From the NCBI GenBank assembly GCA_022828595.1, contig JAKGHH010000002.1, positions 71,024,383 to 71,088,382 on the forward strand: a stretch of DNA of 64,000 nt, read 5' to 3'. This document shows positions 34,221 to 48,469 of this stretch, piece after piece. Source of the stretch: Nelumbo lutea (Eukaryota > Streptophyta > Magnoliopsida > Proteales > Nelumbonaceae). The translations under genes were made by a program, and so were the position numbers. The notes beneath the pieces are model-generated. The model saw only the letters and a list, made by a program, of their open reading frames with translations, searched no databases and had not been told where the DNA came from. Numbering within the stretch: position 1 is the stretch's first letter; each line of letters begins with the position of its first letter.

Positions 34221-35052
34221 ACTGACTGGCTAGTTGGGGCCTTGTAAATTGAAGAACTACATTCAAAATTTATTTAATAAGGATCACTCTTTCATCTTAA
34301 AAAAAAAATAATTTTCAATTTCCAATCCTAAATTTTCTTCTTAATTTTAATTGTGATGTTCAAAAAGCCGTTGCGCGTTAGCGCATCCAGCATTTTTGCT
34401 GCAACGACTTATCAATTATGTCTCGAATAATTGAGGCACCCATGTATTTTTCTTTGTTTAATGATATTGAGATGCTCATAATCTTAGAGATCAATTTTTA
34501 AACCCTATATCTGAAATATTTTTTTAGAAAAAATTAACTTTTTGAAATGGATATTTTGAATGAAACATTCTCAAACATCTTGAGATTGAGCAGAAACAAC
34601 TTATAAACCAATGGAAAAGCTAATCCAAAATCCATAATCAATGTGGAACCACATTCAAAACCCACATTTTAAAATCATTAAATAGTGACAATAGAACCTA
34701 CTTTTAAAGATGACCAAATAGCAATGATTTTGTTCAATATTAATTAAGAGAGAGTGAGAGATACATCTAACTAAATGCTTCATGAAATTTTAGTTATAAT
34801 TCATTATTAATTAAGATAGATAAACATTCCATAAAATTTTAGTTACAATTCATTTAAGTAGTTCTTTAAAAACAATCAAGAAAATATTAAATTTGTCATC
34901 AAATTCAAATCTAAAAGCATTAATACAAAGAGACAACATTTGTCAAAGTAAAATTGCAGAAGTTTTTATGGGCTATTGGTACTTTTTAAAATAGTACTAA
35001 CAGGGACCCATGCGATGCACTAGATTTATTAAATGAAAGCTAAATAATCAAA
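34221..35052. other. Spacer, no gene seen
   Basis: No gene or element border recognised. Confidence 0.35.
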
Positions 35053-35508
35053 AGGGCCATTTACTAAAATACCCCTTATAGTTTCATGGATTTACTAAAA
35101 TCTACCCTATAGTTAAAATTTTACTAAAACACCACTTATAATTTGCAATGGATTTAATCAATCTTCCATTAGGTGAGAGTGGAAAATGACAGTGTCAACC
35201 CTAATGTTCATTTAAATAAATTTAATCAAAAGAAAATAAAAATAAAAATGCCATTTTTCCCTTTATAAGACATGGGCAACAACTCTATTAGCTATATTTG
35301 GTTATTTTTGTCTTTTGTACAAAAAAGTGTTAAGGGTATTTTTGGAATAAAAAGTTATGGGCTTAATGGCAAAACAAATACTCCTTAATTAAATGTTGAT
35401 TAAGTAAATAAGTTGTAAAATATATGGGATGTTTTAATAAAATGAAAACTATCAGGTAGGCTGAAGTAAATATGTAAAATTATAAGATTTGTTCTAGTAA
35501 ATAACCCT
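35053..35508. mobile_element. Non-autonomous TIR element (AGGGYYATTTACTA ends)
   Basis: Left end AGGGCCATTTACTAAAATAC and inverted right end AGGGTTATTTACTAGAACAA. The inverted match continues inward for over 100 bases (CTTATAGTTT, TACCCTATAGTT, TTTTACTAAAACA). About 456 bp, no coding region. Confidence 0.7.
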
Positions 35509-35634
35509 AATAGAATCACATAAAAGTATACAATTATTTTATATTTTTCAAAATTTTAAATAATTATTAATTATTCATATTCTTTATACTACTTTTAATA
35601 AAATTTTATAATATAAAAATAAAAATAATTAATT

Positions 35635-36155
35635 TCAGTTAGGTTTATTTATCAAACTGATGAAATCGACCAACCTGATCAATTCGACCCGAGTTGGTCA
35701 ATTTCTAGTATTTTAGGTCAGCTTTGGTTAAAAAATTTCCCAATTCGACTAAGTTGGATCAATTTCATTTTGGCCATTTGTAAACCAACCAAAAGCGAAC
35801 GACCTAACCATGGATATATATTAATATTTTATATTTTAAATATAATTTTTAATATGGAAAAGTGGGAAATTTCCCATATTTCTTAGTCTAAAATGTTTTA
35901 TATCATAAATCTAATTTTTAAATTTATTTTATAATAATTGCATTAGAATTTTCAAAATTAAATTTAGTTTTTAAGTTTAAATTGTTTGAACCGACTAACC
36001 AAACCAAAAAATCGACCTAAATTGATTCAACTTGAGTGGTTGGTTTTCACAAAAGGTTAGTCGGTTTAAGCTGAGCAACTCCCTAAACCTGACCAGGTCA
36101 ATTTTGTTAGCCAAATAGCCTACGACCGAACCGAACCAACTCATGAACACTCATG
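35635..36155. mobile_element. hAT-like MITE with GACCAA/AACCGA arms
   Basis: Arms rich in TTGGTC/GACCAA and AACCGAACC words flank an AT-rich core (35,815-35,985). It ends GAACCAACTCATGAACACTC, similar to the ends of the element at 23,179. Borders are approximate. Confidence 0.45.
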
Positions 36156-36159
36156 ATTT

Positions 36160-37053
<894 letters not shown>

Positions 37054-37057
37054 AAGT

Positions 37058-38815
37058 TGTCAAGAAATTTTATCCTTTTTTTTTATTTTTTATTTTTTAT
37101 TCCATGTCATTTTTTTTTAAAGAACCAATGAGATGCACTTTCCCAATAACCTAAATAATCTCTTCTCTTAAAATTTCTCCAAAACTACCTCCCCCAGTTT
37201 CTCCAAAATTATCTCTAATTCCTATTTATCCTCTCCCCTACTTTATATATCTAATTATCTATCTAAAGAAAGTTTGATTTAAAAATTTAAGAATTATTTA
37301 AATATTTTAACAAAATTATATAATAACTTAAAAATATTTATTAAAAACACAAAAAATAATTTTATATTTTTATAAAATATATCACCAAATTATGTACTAA
37401 CAATTTAAATTATGTTTTTTTTTGGATTATCAATTTAAATGCATTTCAAATATTTAATAATATGTAATAGATTTAAATAAATAAAATTCAAATAACAAAA
37501 AAAATTAAATATTTTATAAATTATTTAAATATTTAAATAACTAAATATTTATCATAATTATATTTTTAATAGTTAAAATAACAAAATTATCTAATAAATA
37601 ATTTTATATTTTTACAAAATATATTATGAAATTATGTACTAACAATTTAAATTATGTTTTTTTGGATCATCAATTTAAATGTTTTTCAAGCATTTAATAG
37701 TATGTCATAGATTTAAATAAATAAAATTTCAAATAACAAAAAATTTTAAATATTTTATAGATTATTTAAAAATTTAAATAACTAGATATTTATCATAACT
37801 AGACTTTAAATAGTCAAAATAACGAAATTATGTAATAAATTAAAAAAATTTCTTTAAAGCAGAAAAATAATTATAGCACAATATTTTAATTTCGTGATGA
37901 ATTTTGCAAAAATATAAAGCTATTAATATTAGGAATATTATTAAATCTATTATAATTATTTTTCGTGTTTTTAATAATTATTTTAAATTTTATACTATTA
38001 TTACATAATTTCGTTATTAATTTTGTAAAAATGTTAAACTATTATTAATTTGATTATTATGTTATGACTTTTTTATTTCATTGCATAATTTCGTTATTTT
38101 GACTATTTAAAATATAATTATGTTAAATATTTCATTTTTTTAAATATTTAGTTATTTATATATTTAAATAATATATAAAAATATTTAAAAATACCTATTT
38201 TTTGAATTTAAGATATTTAGTTGTTGAAATATTTAAATAATTAAATAATTTTTAATTAATTATTTAGCTATTTTTATATTTTATTATTTAAGACATTTAG
38301 TTATTGAAATATCGAAATAATATTTTATTTTGTAATGTTAAATTTCTGTTGTTTGAATAATATTTAATTTGAATAATCTGAAAAATCATAATTTATATTA
38401 TTAGTACATAGTTTCTTAATGAATTTTGTAGAAATATAAATCTGTTAATAATATGAATATTATTAAATCTATTATAATTATTTTTTTGTGTTTTTAATAA
38501 ATATTTTAAAATTATCATATAATTTGTTAAAATATTTAAATAATTTTTAATTTTTAATTTAGACTTTCTTTAGATAGATATAGATAAAAGGTGGCAAAGA
38601 GGATAAATAAAAATTAGAGATAATTTGGAGAAAATTCTCAAATAGATTAGAAATAAGTTAGGAGATAAATAGAAATTGAAGATTGTTTAGGAGAAAGTGG
38701 AGGAGGTAATTTAAGATAAATTTTAAGAGAAGAGATTATTGAAAAAGGAGATAGTCTCATTGATTCTTTAAAAATATGACATACAATAATAAAAAAAAAG
38801 GAAAAAATTCCTTCA
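37058..38815. repeat. Large imperfect inverted repeat (foldback element)
   Basis: The outer arms are inverse copies over about 250 bases: AAAGAACCAATGAGA, AATCTCTTCTCTTAAAATTT and ATCTATCTAAAGAAAG on the left recur inverted at 38,560-38,790. Inside are two direct copies of a ~237-bp unit (from about 37,361 and 37,598, sharing TATGTACTAACAATTTAAAT), and inverse relatives at 37,900-38,240. No coding capacity. It fits a foldback or long-TIR non-autonomous element, sitting about 0.6 kb upstream of the DnaJ transcript. Confidence 0.7.
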
Positions 38816-39415
38816 TTGCTTTATTTTAACATATATAAATATATATACGTGAAGGCGTAGTTTATGTATCCACAAAATAAAGAAGAATAAAGGATGCTAA
38901 TTACGATGCAACTACTTTCACGGTGGTCCTCGTCGTATTGAATAATATCTACATTTTCCCGCGAAAGGGTGCTTTCGTAAATACCTGATAACGAATTCCG
39001 CATATATCCATGCCCAAAAGCACGCACAAAGTGTGATACCTTCTCGAACCCCAGCGAGTGAGTAGTTCTCCAAGAAGTGTCTAGAATAAAGTTTACAGCC
39101 GTCAAATTAAAAATCATCCAACGGCTAATATTCTTTTCTCTCGTTAAAGAAATAGGAAAGAATTCCAGAGTCTTCGTTGGCGGTCAATACCTAACTTCTA
39201 GTTTCAGATGAAGAGGAAGTGCGTGCCAATACGCAGAGAGACCAGAGACGGCATCTAACCGTACATCGGGACCATCTCTTGTACTAGTATGGGAAATGTT
39301 CTAGATGTGCGGCTGGATGTCGAGATCTCAGTGTGTACAGACACAATTTGCTTTCAACAGATCAGGGCTCGAAGAGCAACATCAACCGTCGATTTGTAAA
39401 ACAAAAGACGTGACC
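38816..39415. other. Upstream region of the DnaJ gene
   Basis: No gene supported. A 98-codon minus-strand frame at 38,821-39,117 shows no recognisable domain. GC content rises toward the gene. Confidence 0.4.
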
Positions 39416-39417
39416 CC

Positions 39418-39500
39418 GTATATATTCACAGTCATCAGTCATTGCCTCTGTCGCCTTTTTGCGTGCCCGTGGCTCTCAATTCTCGAAGCTCTCGAAGCTC
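39418..39500 (+). promoter_or_regulatory. Probable core promoter of the DnaJ gene
   Basis: GTATATATT at 39,418-39,426 is a TATA-box candidate about 350 bases before the start codon. At 39,479-39,488 ATTCTCGAAG provides a TTCnnGAA pair, a minimal heat-shock element, with a second TCGAAG 11 bases on. A telo-box-like CTAGGGTTTT lies in the leader at 39,637-39,646. Heat induction is an inference from these motifs and the family. Confidence 0.45.
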
Positions 39501-39769
39501 CGGCTACCAGCCGATCGCTGGAGTCTTCCCTTCGTTATTAGGGATTCATCTGCGCTAACGGATAAATCGATCTCAGATCGAGTGGCTCTTTCAAGTTTCA
39601 ACTACACTGTGAAGTCGTGAGGGTTTTTGACCGGAACTAGGGTTTTGGCTGTGTGAGGTTTGATTGAAAGGTTGGAGTTTGAAGGCTTGATCTGCTGGTT
39701 CTGGTCGTTTGATCGCTTGGAGAAAGGAAGGTTTCCTTTTTTCTGTTGGGATTTTGATATTGAGGGAAG

Positions 39770-42051
39770 ATGTTCGGAAGAGCGCCTAAGAAAAGTGACA
39801 ATACCAGGTACTATGAGATTCTCGGGGTCTCGAAAAATGCTTCGCAGGAAGACTTGAAGAAGGCTTACAAGAAGGCGGCCATTAAGAATCATCCGGACAA
39901 GGGAGGAGATCCTGAGAAGGTACTGTAGTTATGCTCTTTGTGTTGTTGGTCATTCTTCAGTTTCTGATGTTGCGTTATGGAAGTTCTGTTCTCTTGTTTA
40001 TTATTATTTTATTGCGAAGTTTGAAAATTTCCTGAATTTTGTTCTGATAGGAATGGTCTAGGTGGGTTTGGATCGCATTGTTATTTGTTCGATTTTGGTC
40101 AATTGTAACAACGTTTCTGAAAGGAATCTGTTCTTTTAATAGCTTTAGGGGGATGATATGAACATATTACGGGTGATTTGTTGTTGAATTGTAGATTGAT
40201 CCGCGGTCTGTTAGGTTGGGGTAGGTGGGTGATTGAGTGGGTGTTGGGTTTAATCATCTCATCCAGTCAATGGGCTTTGAACTTCCTGTTTACAAGGTGA
40301 TCACAACAATTTGGTATTTTGGATGCCTTCTTCTGCAGTAATACCTACGAAGGTGTTCGTTTTGGTTTAGGTTTGTCGGGTCTGTTGGGCCTGGGATTTG
40401 GGTGGTAGGTTTGGACCCTACTAATGTCTTAGATGTTTTCTAGCCCACTGTTTGTCCTGTGATGCCTTCTTAACCGGTATATCTTACAGCTGAGGATGTA
40501 TGAATTGTGGAAAATTTCTTTAGCTTTTGAATGGGGAGGACCTTTTATTATCGATCGATCCCTCTCATTTGCATCTAGCTGCAATTTAATTGGAACACTG
40601 GAATTTGAAAGTGTGTGATTTTTTTGATTGCAGTTCAAGGAGTTGGCTCAGGCTTATGAGGTTCTGAGCGACCCGGATAAGCGAGAAATATATGATCAAT
40701 ATGGAGAGGACGCTCTCAAGGAAGGAATGGGTGGAGGAGGAGGTGGCCATGATCCATTTGACATCTTCCAGTCCTTCTTTGGTGGCAGCCCATTTGGAGG
40801 TTAGATGGTTTAGTCAGTTCATTGTTTGTTTGTGGGAAATTATTGTTGATTGATTGGCGTATTGTTAAACTCGGGACTGGGATTGTTTTGTGAGGATCAG
40901 GTGGTGGTAGCAGCAGGGGACGAAGGCAGAGAAGGGGAGAGGATGTTATCCATCCTCTGAAAGTCTCTTTGGAGGACCTATACATGGGCACATCTAAGAA
41001 ACTCTCGCTTTCCAGGAACGTGATATGCTCCAAGTGTAAGGGCAAAGGATCAAAATCGGGTGCTTCCATGAAATGCTCTGGTTGTCAAGGATCTGGTATG
41101 AAGGTTTCCATCAGGCACCTTGGCCCCTCAATGATTCAGCAGATGCAGCACCCTTGCAATGAGTGCAAAGGAACTGGGGAGACCATCAACGACAAGGACC
41201 GGTGCCCACAGTGCAAAGGTGAGAAAGTCGTTCAAGAGAAGAAGGTGCTGGAGGTCATTGTTGACAAGGGTATGCAGAATGGACAGAGAATAACGTTCCA
41301 AGGAGAGGCTGATGAGGCGGTATGTAGTACATTGTAGTTAACACTGTTGTTGCCCATGGCACATCTGTTTTGTTGGCCTCTGTAATAGACTCAATTTTGT
41401 CTTCAATGGTGTTCTTGTGCAGCCTGACACAATCACAGGGGATATAGTCTTCGTTCTGCAGCAGAAGGAACATCCCAAGTTCAAGAGAAAGGGAGATGAT
41501 ATCTTCTATGAGCACACCTTGTCTCTAACTGAGGCCTTGTGTGGATTCCAGTTTGTACTGACTCACTTGGATAACAGGCAGCTCCTCATTAAATCTAACC
41601 CCGGGGAAGTAGTGAAGCCTGGTAAGCTATAGGTTGCATTTTTTCTCTGAGTGCTCGCTCTATCCAGTCTGGGAAAAAAAGTAGAGATGAAGGTGGTGAT
41701 TATTAATGTCCTTGGTGCTTTTGATATGCAGATCAATTCAAGGCAATCAATGATGAAGGCATGCCAATGTACCAGAAGCCATTCATGAGGGGGAAGCTGT
41801 ACGTTCACTTCACAGTTGAGTTCCCGGACTCATTGACCATGGAGCAGTGCAAGGCGTTGGAGGCCGTGCTCCCACCGAGAACATCCCAGCAGCTGACGGA
41901 CATGGAGCTGGATGAGTGTGAGGAGACAACACTGCATGATGTCAACATTGAGGAAGAGATGCGGAGGAAGCAAGCTCAAGCCCAAGAGGCCTACGAAGAA
42001 GATGAGGATGCTCATGGTGGTGCGCAAAGGGTACAGTGTGCTCAGCAGTGA
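39770..42051 (+). CDS. J3-like: Type I DnaJ/HSP40 co-chaperone, farnesylated, 5 exons
   Basis: J-domain co-chaperone that stimulates Hsp70 ATPase and hands over unfolded clients in the cytosol. Exons: 39,770-39,919; 40,634-40,799; 40,901-41,319; 41,423-41,621; 41,732-42,051; all introns are GT-AG, and splicing gives 417 codons, the usual length for the plant J2/J3 group. The J domain covers residues 11-75 with HPD at 41-43. A Gly/Phe-rich stretch follows ([16 protein letters not shown]). Four zinc-finger half sites (C148-C151, C164-C167, C191-C194, C207-C210) define type I. The C-terminal substrate-binding domain ends in CAQQ, a CaaX box for farnesylation and membrane association. Start chosen because MFGRAPKK is the typical N-terminus and the first ATG of the frame. 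No stop or shift; the only apparently intact host gene here. Confidence 0.95.
39920..40633 (+). other. Intron 1 of the DnaJ gene
   Basis: 714 bp, donor AAG|GTACTG, acceptor TTGATTGCAG, phase 0. The other introns are 40,800-40,900, 41,320-41,422 and 41,622-41,731. Confidence 0.92.
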
Positions 42052-43062
42052 GGATTTAGCTTCTCCTAGAGAAGACAACTGGAGGTGTCTCTTGAAGGTC
42101 GTAATCCGGGATGGGGTTTAAGGTGCTTGTGCCTTCTGTCAAAGAGGGGCAATGCGAGATTATCAACAGCAAATCTAAACTGTGCTGATTCAGTGTGCTT
42201 GTTGAAGACGTATGAATGTGGAGAAGTTTTTTAGTGGAAAACAATCTTCTATTTGAACTTACAGTGCTACCTACTAATATTCATAAAAACTGTTCTATCA
42301 GGCTGTCATGGTTGGTTTTTCTGCACTGTCTGCTTTTATCATCGTAGGCAATTAGATTATAAACAGCTACCGCCTGTGGTCCTATCCCTTAAGCGTAGTA
42401 AAACCATAGTTTTAATCAGAAGGTCATTACCTCCTGTGGTTTGCACCCATCTTCTCTATCGATAAATAGCCGTTTGTATTTTCGTCGAGTTGCGTGACTA
42501 ATAAAATAATGAATACAAGGAAATGGTGAAAAGCATGTAGCTTCTACTAACTAGCAGCTAGCGAAGAGAGCGAAGCTCTGTGAGTAGAAGGATACTATGC
42601 AAATCACCATTTACTGCACCACTAAGCGTTATTACTCTTGTTAAACTAAGTTAGATCTAGTTTCCATCTTGAACCGGTAACTTTCTTTTCTAGTTTCTTA
42701 GGTATCTTGTTTTAGTTGCATCTTAACTTACTGAACACCTTTTTGGTTGTCTGGTTTTATTTTTGAACTAAGAAGAGTTCTATTCCTATTTATTTTTAGC
42801 AAGTCTTTTCTTAATGTCTTATTGAACTTTAGAACATTTATTTGATATAACTAATTATCTCTGGTCTTTCTGTTCTTTGGTTGCCATTGGTGACAAACGT
42901 CTTCTTTTCTAATTATTTTATTTTATTTTTATTTACAAGATTTGTAATCATTTTCTATCTCTCAAATTTCTCTTCTTTGTTTTCGCTTATTTCTAGTCTT
43001 TCTGTTTATCCTGCTCTTTGCTTTTCTTCTTCCACTTTTCTTCCTCTTCTGTTCCCAAGTAA
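42052..43062. other. DnaJ 3' UTR and spacer before the LINE
   Basis: The 3' UTR probably runs a few hundred bases; ATAAAATAATGAATA near 42,500 contains poly(A)-signal-like words. From about 42,800 the T-rich sequence may be LINE 5' UTR. Confidence 0.35.
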
Positions 43063-44180
43063 ATGGATGACTTAGATGCTTTGAATAAAGTTTTTCAAAA
43101 CATGCTTCATGCCAATAATATTCTAGGATTGATTTTGTTGATACATGTCTTTATATTCCTGAAAATCTTCAAAACGGTTGGAACTTCTCCTTTATTTGTC
43201 GATTGTTTTCTTGTTTTATTGATCAGTTTTCTGAGGTCATTTTAGATTACGTTTCAGATATGAAGAGGATTTTATTCGCATAAGAGATAATGGCCTTTCG
43301 ATACTTAATGGACAATGGATTGTTCTTAAACCTTTGGTTCCTGGGACATTGCAACATGAATGACAACTGAATCAAATTGAGGTTTGGGTCTAACTTCATG
43401 ATCTTCCTTACGAAATTCTTTCAATAGGTAGACCCATCTTTGAGCGTATAGGCCCTATTCATCATATTATGGTTATTCAAAACTATATTCAACAATTGAT
43501 CATTCTCTTAAAATAGATTCTTTTTGCAGTGCTTTGAACTGGGTAGTTTTTAGATATGAAGATCTCTCTTCAACTTGTTATCTCTGTGGCCAAGTTGGCC
43601 ATCTTTATCGCAAATGCTCACAAAATCTTTCCCACGTCACTGGTCAATCGTTTGAGCAATATTTTAACCAGCGATCCATACATCTCCCTGACCCTTCTTT
43701 TCGTGAGTTTGTTAACATTCCTATTCAACTAGATACTGTAAGACCTCCCCCAATTTCTGCTTCACCTGTTACACCCCTTCTCAACCCTGTCAAACAACTA
43801 CTCCCACAAGTTCAACCTTGGCAAGAGTCACCTCTTCCTTTTCTATGTCAGATCCTTCTTCTGTTGTTCATTCTTCCATGAGAGTTTCCTTTGAAACCTT
43901 TCAGTTAGTACTTCACACCCAGACTACCCTCTTCAATCTATTGTCTTTGGATACGATGTGAACTTCTCCTTCTAGAGGTAAATGACCTTGGATAAACCTC
44001 TTGCAACACCTTGAGGTTGAAGACTCTACTGACCTTCCTATCTATGATAGACCTGAGTCTTCCACCTGAAATAATCAGATTGAGAGAATTCTTTCTATAG
44101 TTCATTCTACCATGGACACTGACAATTATCTGACTAATCAAAACCAAGGCTTACTGACCAAGGAAAATACCTATGTAAGT
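43063..44180 (+). pseudogene. LINE ORF1 (DUF4283-like, CCHC zinc knuckle)
   Basis: Nucleic-acid-binding ORF1 of a plant LINE. Starts near ATG 43,063 (MDDLDALNKVFQN). In shifted frames the sequence fits the DUF4283-type N-terminal region, including GRPIFERIGPI-like residues near 43,425-43,460. At 43,576-43,617 a clear CYLCGQVGHLYRKC gives C-x2-C-x4-H-x4-C. Numerous stops and shifts. Followed by ORF2 in the same direction. Confidence 0.65.
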
Positions 44181-44284
44181 GCGACAGAACCAGTTAGTTT
44201 CTTTCTTTTATCTTCTTATTTGTTTTTTTCTAAAAAGGGCGGTGGTAGCTACCCCCCAACAATAACCACAAGACTGTCAATATT

Positions 44285-47200
44285 GATTATGAGATGGAAC
44301 TGCTGTGGGGCCGAGTATCTTAAGGCAGTTCAAAGAATATGAGTTTTGGTTAGAAATTATAATCCATATTTTATATTTCTTTGTGAAACCAAAGTTCCCT
44401 CAGATAAAATGCAATCATTAGCTAATTGTTTTCATTATTCTAATTATTATCTAATTCCTCCTAAAGGACATGCTAGAGGATTGCTATCTTTTGGAAAACT
44501 GGTATCAGTGTCTCTACCTTTTTGACTCATTCAAGGTATGTTTTTCTCAGAACATCTTTTCTTCTTCTTTTAGATAACTGGTTACTTGGTTTTATTTATC
44601 GACCATCTATAAAATCCCATAGGAATAATTTCTGGTCAAAACTTAATCAGGAATTACAATCGGTCAATCTACCTTTCTTACTTATTGGTGATTTTAATGA
44701 AATAGATAGTGTTGCAATTCAAGACCCTTCATCTTTTGACCAATCCTCTAGGCTTACATCCACTCAAAACTTTCACCTAATTCTAGACCAAAATCTTTTT
44801 GAAATCCACATTCAAGTTGGCCGATTGAGTTGGTTTAATAAAAGATCTATTGGTCTTGTTAATAGAACCCTGGATAGACCTTTAGCCACTCTTGACTGGA
44901 TTTTAGCCTTTCCACATGCAAATCTATCTTTGGCGGCTCATTGGGGATCTGGCCACCATCCTCTAATTCTGGACATTTCTCCAAATAGTATCCAAAACCA
45001 TTTAGATTCTCTGAAATGTGTCTACTAGATGAATCTTGTAGATCTGAAATTTTGAATGGTTGGGATTGTCACATCATAGGTTATGCTGCCTATCATCTTT
45101 CTTTGAGAATGGATCATATTAAACTTAACTTGATTAAGTAGAGAAAAACAATGTTCACTAATCCCCATATTAGATTTAATGAATTAGAATCCTAGATTAT
45201 CCAAGTGGAACAATCTATACCTTGGGATCAGAATCAAATTATGTCTTTATACAAAAATTATGATGATACTCAACCTCACATTGAAAGTTTTAGGTGACAA
45301 AGATCTAGACAACTCTAGCTAAACATGGGAGATAAAAATACAAATTATAAAAACAGTGCATAAATTATGGAGGAATTCAAGGCATTAAATACTGTCAAGG
45401 ATCTTGGGTAACAAATCATAAAAACAGTGCATAAATTTTCATTTCTTATTTTTTCAGATCTTTTTACCCATCACCCTTTAGATGATATGGCTTTTATTAA
45501 CAATATTTTCACCCTTATCATTATGGAGGAAGATAATTGGAATCTTACTACTATTCCTTCTGAGGAAGAAATTAAATTAGCTCTGTTTAGTATAGGCAAC
45601 CTAAAATCTCTAGGACCAGATGGATGCCTGCTTTAGTTTAAAAGGAACAATGGGATTTGATGGGCAATGAAATAATAGACTTTGCCAAGGATTTTTTCCA
45701 AAATAATAAGTTATTGAGACGTCTCAATCATACCTTTATGTACTAAAGTTCAAGACTATCATCCCATCAGCCTTTGTAATGTTCTATATAAAATCATTTT
45801 AAAGATTCTAGCCAATCAATCAACATTTATTCTAGGAAGGCAAATGGTAGATAATACTATTATTGCCCATGAAAGTATTCATTATCTAAAACATCACAAG
45901 CGGGGTACAGACTATGTGACTATTAAATTAGACATGGCAAAAGCCGATGACATACTTGAATGGTCTTTTATTCTTGAAGTTTTAAAAGCCTTAGGATTTT
46001 CTTAGGATTTCAGTCAAATCATTTTAGAATGCATCTCTTCTGTATCATACTCTAATTCTTATTAATGGTACTGTTAAGGGTAAAATCTTACCCACCAGGG
46101 GTCTTAGATAAGGAGACCCTTTATCCCCCTATCTTTTTATTCTAGCCATGGAATGCATAACTCAGATGATTTTCAAAGCCAAAAATGAGAACCAACTCCA
46201 AGGATTACAAATCACATCTAGAGCCTCCACTATTTCTCATATACTTTTTGATGATGATATTCTTTTATTCCTAAGAAGTTACCGAGATGAACTAGATACT
46301 CTCAAAGTTATTCTTCATAGGTTTCAAAATATCTCAAGGCAGTTAGTTAATTTGGAAAAATATGGAATTTATTTTAGTAAGAATACCCATCCTAGACATC
46401 GAAGAATGATTTAGAGACAACTCCAAATGAAGAATCTTCCTAAAAATTCTAAATACGTATGTCTTCATTTGATTTGGGATAGAAATAAACATTCTCAGCT
46501 TTCTTTCCTTCTGGACAATCTTAGAAATAAGCTTAATACTTGGAAAGCTTCAGCTATTAGTCAAGCGAGTGAAAGAATTCTTATATAATTTGTACTTCAT
46601 TTCATTCCTAATCATACCATGACTGTAGCACAATTACCCCAAAAAACCATTTTTGCTATTGATGATATCATAAAAAAATTTTGGTGGTATAAATCAGATA
46701 CTAACCCTTATCCCTATCACTAGTGTTCTTGGCATAAATTAGCTATTCCTAAATCTTATGGTGGACTAGGATTCAGAGAAATCAAGTTAATTAACTTAGT
46801 CTTTTGCAAAAGAACTTGCTTGGTGTTACCTTAATGAGCAGCATAAATTGTGGGCTCAATTATGGAAATCTAAATACCTTCCTCAGAATGAAAATTTTCC
46901 TTAATCAATTTCTAAATCCAGTTCTTATTTTTGGAAATCTATTGCTATAAAAATTCAAAATCTGCTTCAGGAGGTCGGTTTTTTAGTCTCAGAAACATGT
47001 ATGGATAAGATTTTCCAAGTTGCCTGGATCGAAAACAATGATAATTTTTACATGATCAATCGTCCTATTCCTGCTCAGTTACTAAATCTTACTTTCACTG
47101 ATCTTATACATAATGGCACTTGGAATATCTCTTTAATCCAAACTTTTTTGATAGCATCCAAACTTCTCAAATTCTTAATACTCCTATCCTTCCTTCAAAT

Positions 47201-48233
47201 ACTTCTATTTCTTGGATTTGGACTAAACATTTCTCAGGAAAATTCCTAACTTCAGCTGCTTATAAAGACTTACTTCAGGATTACTTACCTCAACTAACTG
47301 ACCATTTCAAATCTTGTATTAAATGGATTTGGCATCTTCCTTGCCCTCCTCATTATCAACTGTTGCTCTGGCATATTATACATGATTATCTTTTGTAAAG
47401 GAGAAAATTCTGTTCCGAAATCAAGATCAAACCTATGCTTTTTGTCACAATAATCCAGAAATCATTTATTTCTTGAATGCTCTTTCACAAAATCTATTCT
47501 ATTTGCTTCTCCTTAGAACATAACCTTAAGTAGCACATCTCATTCTACTTGGGTTAACTGTATAATTGATCTTGAACAAAAAAATTCAAACAAGTCCGAA
47601 TTTAGGAAAATTCTTAGCTGGTATGCCATTGCTTTATAGTATGTTTGATTTGTGCACAATGAAAAAGTTTTCAAGGATTCCACTATTTCTAATGTTTGGA
47701 TTATTCGAAAAGTTAATACTATTTTTAATAGGATTTTGGATTCAAACAAATTCCAATTCAACTCAGGATTTTCCCTCATGGCTATGCCTACATATTAATC
47801 TACTTATTGATTGTATCATATTTACTTATGCAGGGAAAATTAATCAATCTTCCTTTTCTTTTGGAGTTATTATACTAAATGCACAATTGGAGTGTTTGAG
47901 AATTACAAGAGGCAGAAAATGTTTGAAATCAGTGGAGGACGCCAACCAGAGAAGTCCAATATTTTGATATGTTCAAATTCTCAGTTAGTTGTTAATGCAC
48001 TCAAGAATAGAACTTCTTTACATTGGTCGACTCTGGGACTTTTAACATCAATGACCAATCTTTTTTCTTTCTTTTGCTCTATCAAGTTTCTAGCTATTAA
48101 TAGGATTTATAACATTCCTACGCATAAAATAGCTAATTGGAGTAAACACACTACGCAGGATCATATTTTGCTATCTCAGTATCCTCCTTTTATTCCCTCT
48201 GTACAAAACTTTGTATTTTGTTCTATCCATTAA
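44285..48233 (+). pseudogene. LINE ORF2 (endonuclease, RT, RNase H), decayed
   Basis: In order: AP-endonuclease start (MRWNCCGA at 44,290; LCETKVPS; GDFNEI at 44,687-44,704; RLSWFNKR; GHHPLIL near 44,955); RT fingers (IPSEEEIKLALFSIG, 45,556) and palm (LILANQS...; PLSPYLFILAMECI near 46,120-46,160; catalytic FDDD at 46,247 where FADD is usual); thumb (WKASAISQASERILI, 46,540); zf-RVT region (46,780-47,400); and an RNase H tail with CSNSQLVVNAL (47,970) and a final H-K-I-A-N-W (48,125). Stops and shifts occur throughout. The 3' poly(A) was not found; the gypsy element 2 LTR begins at 48,470. Confidence 0.85.
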
Positions 48234-48469
48234 ATCTATACTTACGGGCTTCATTTTAGAAAAGAACGAAAATTGTTAGAGCATTTGGTTATAAAATTCT
48301 TTTCATGAATAATGAATTTGATTTCTAATTCATTTCTTTTTAGTATGTAGCATGAAAAATAATCATTGATGGTTAGTCTAGACATCCAAAATTCAAACTG
48401 TTGGCATATATATTTTTTTAGTTGATGGCTGATGGTCCACTTATTGTGAAAATTTATGCTAATAGACAT

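Noticed and set aside
38821..39117. 98-codon minus-strand frame upstream of DnaJ
   Set aside because: No recognisable domain and no promoter or splice context.
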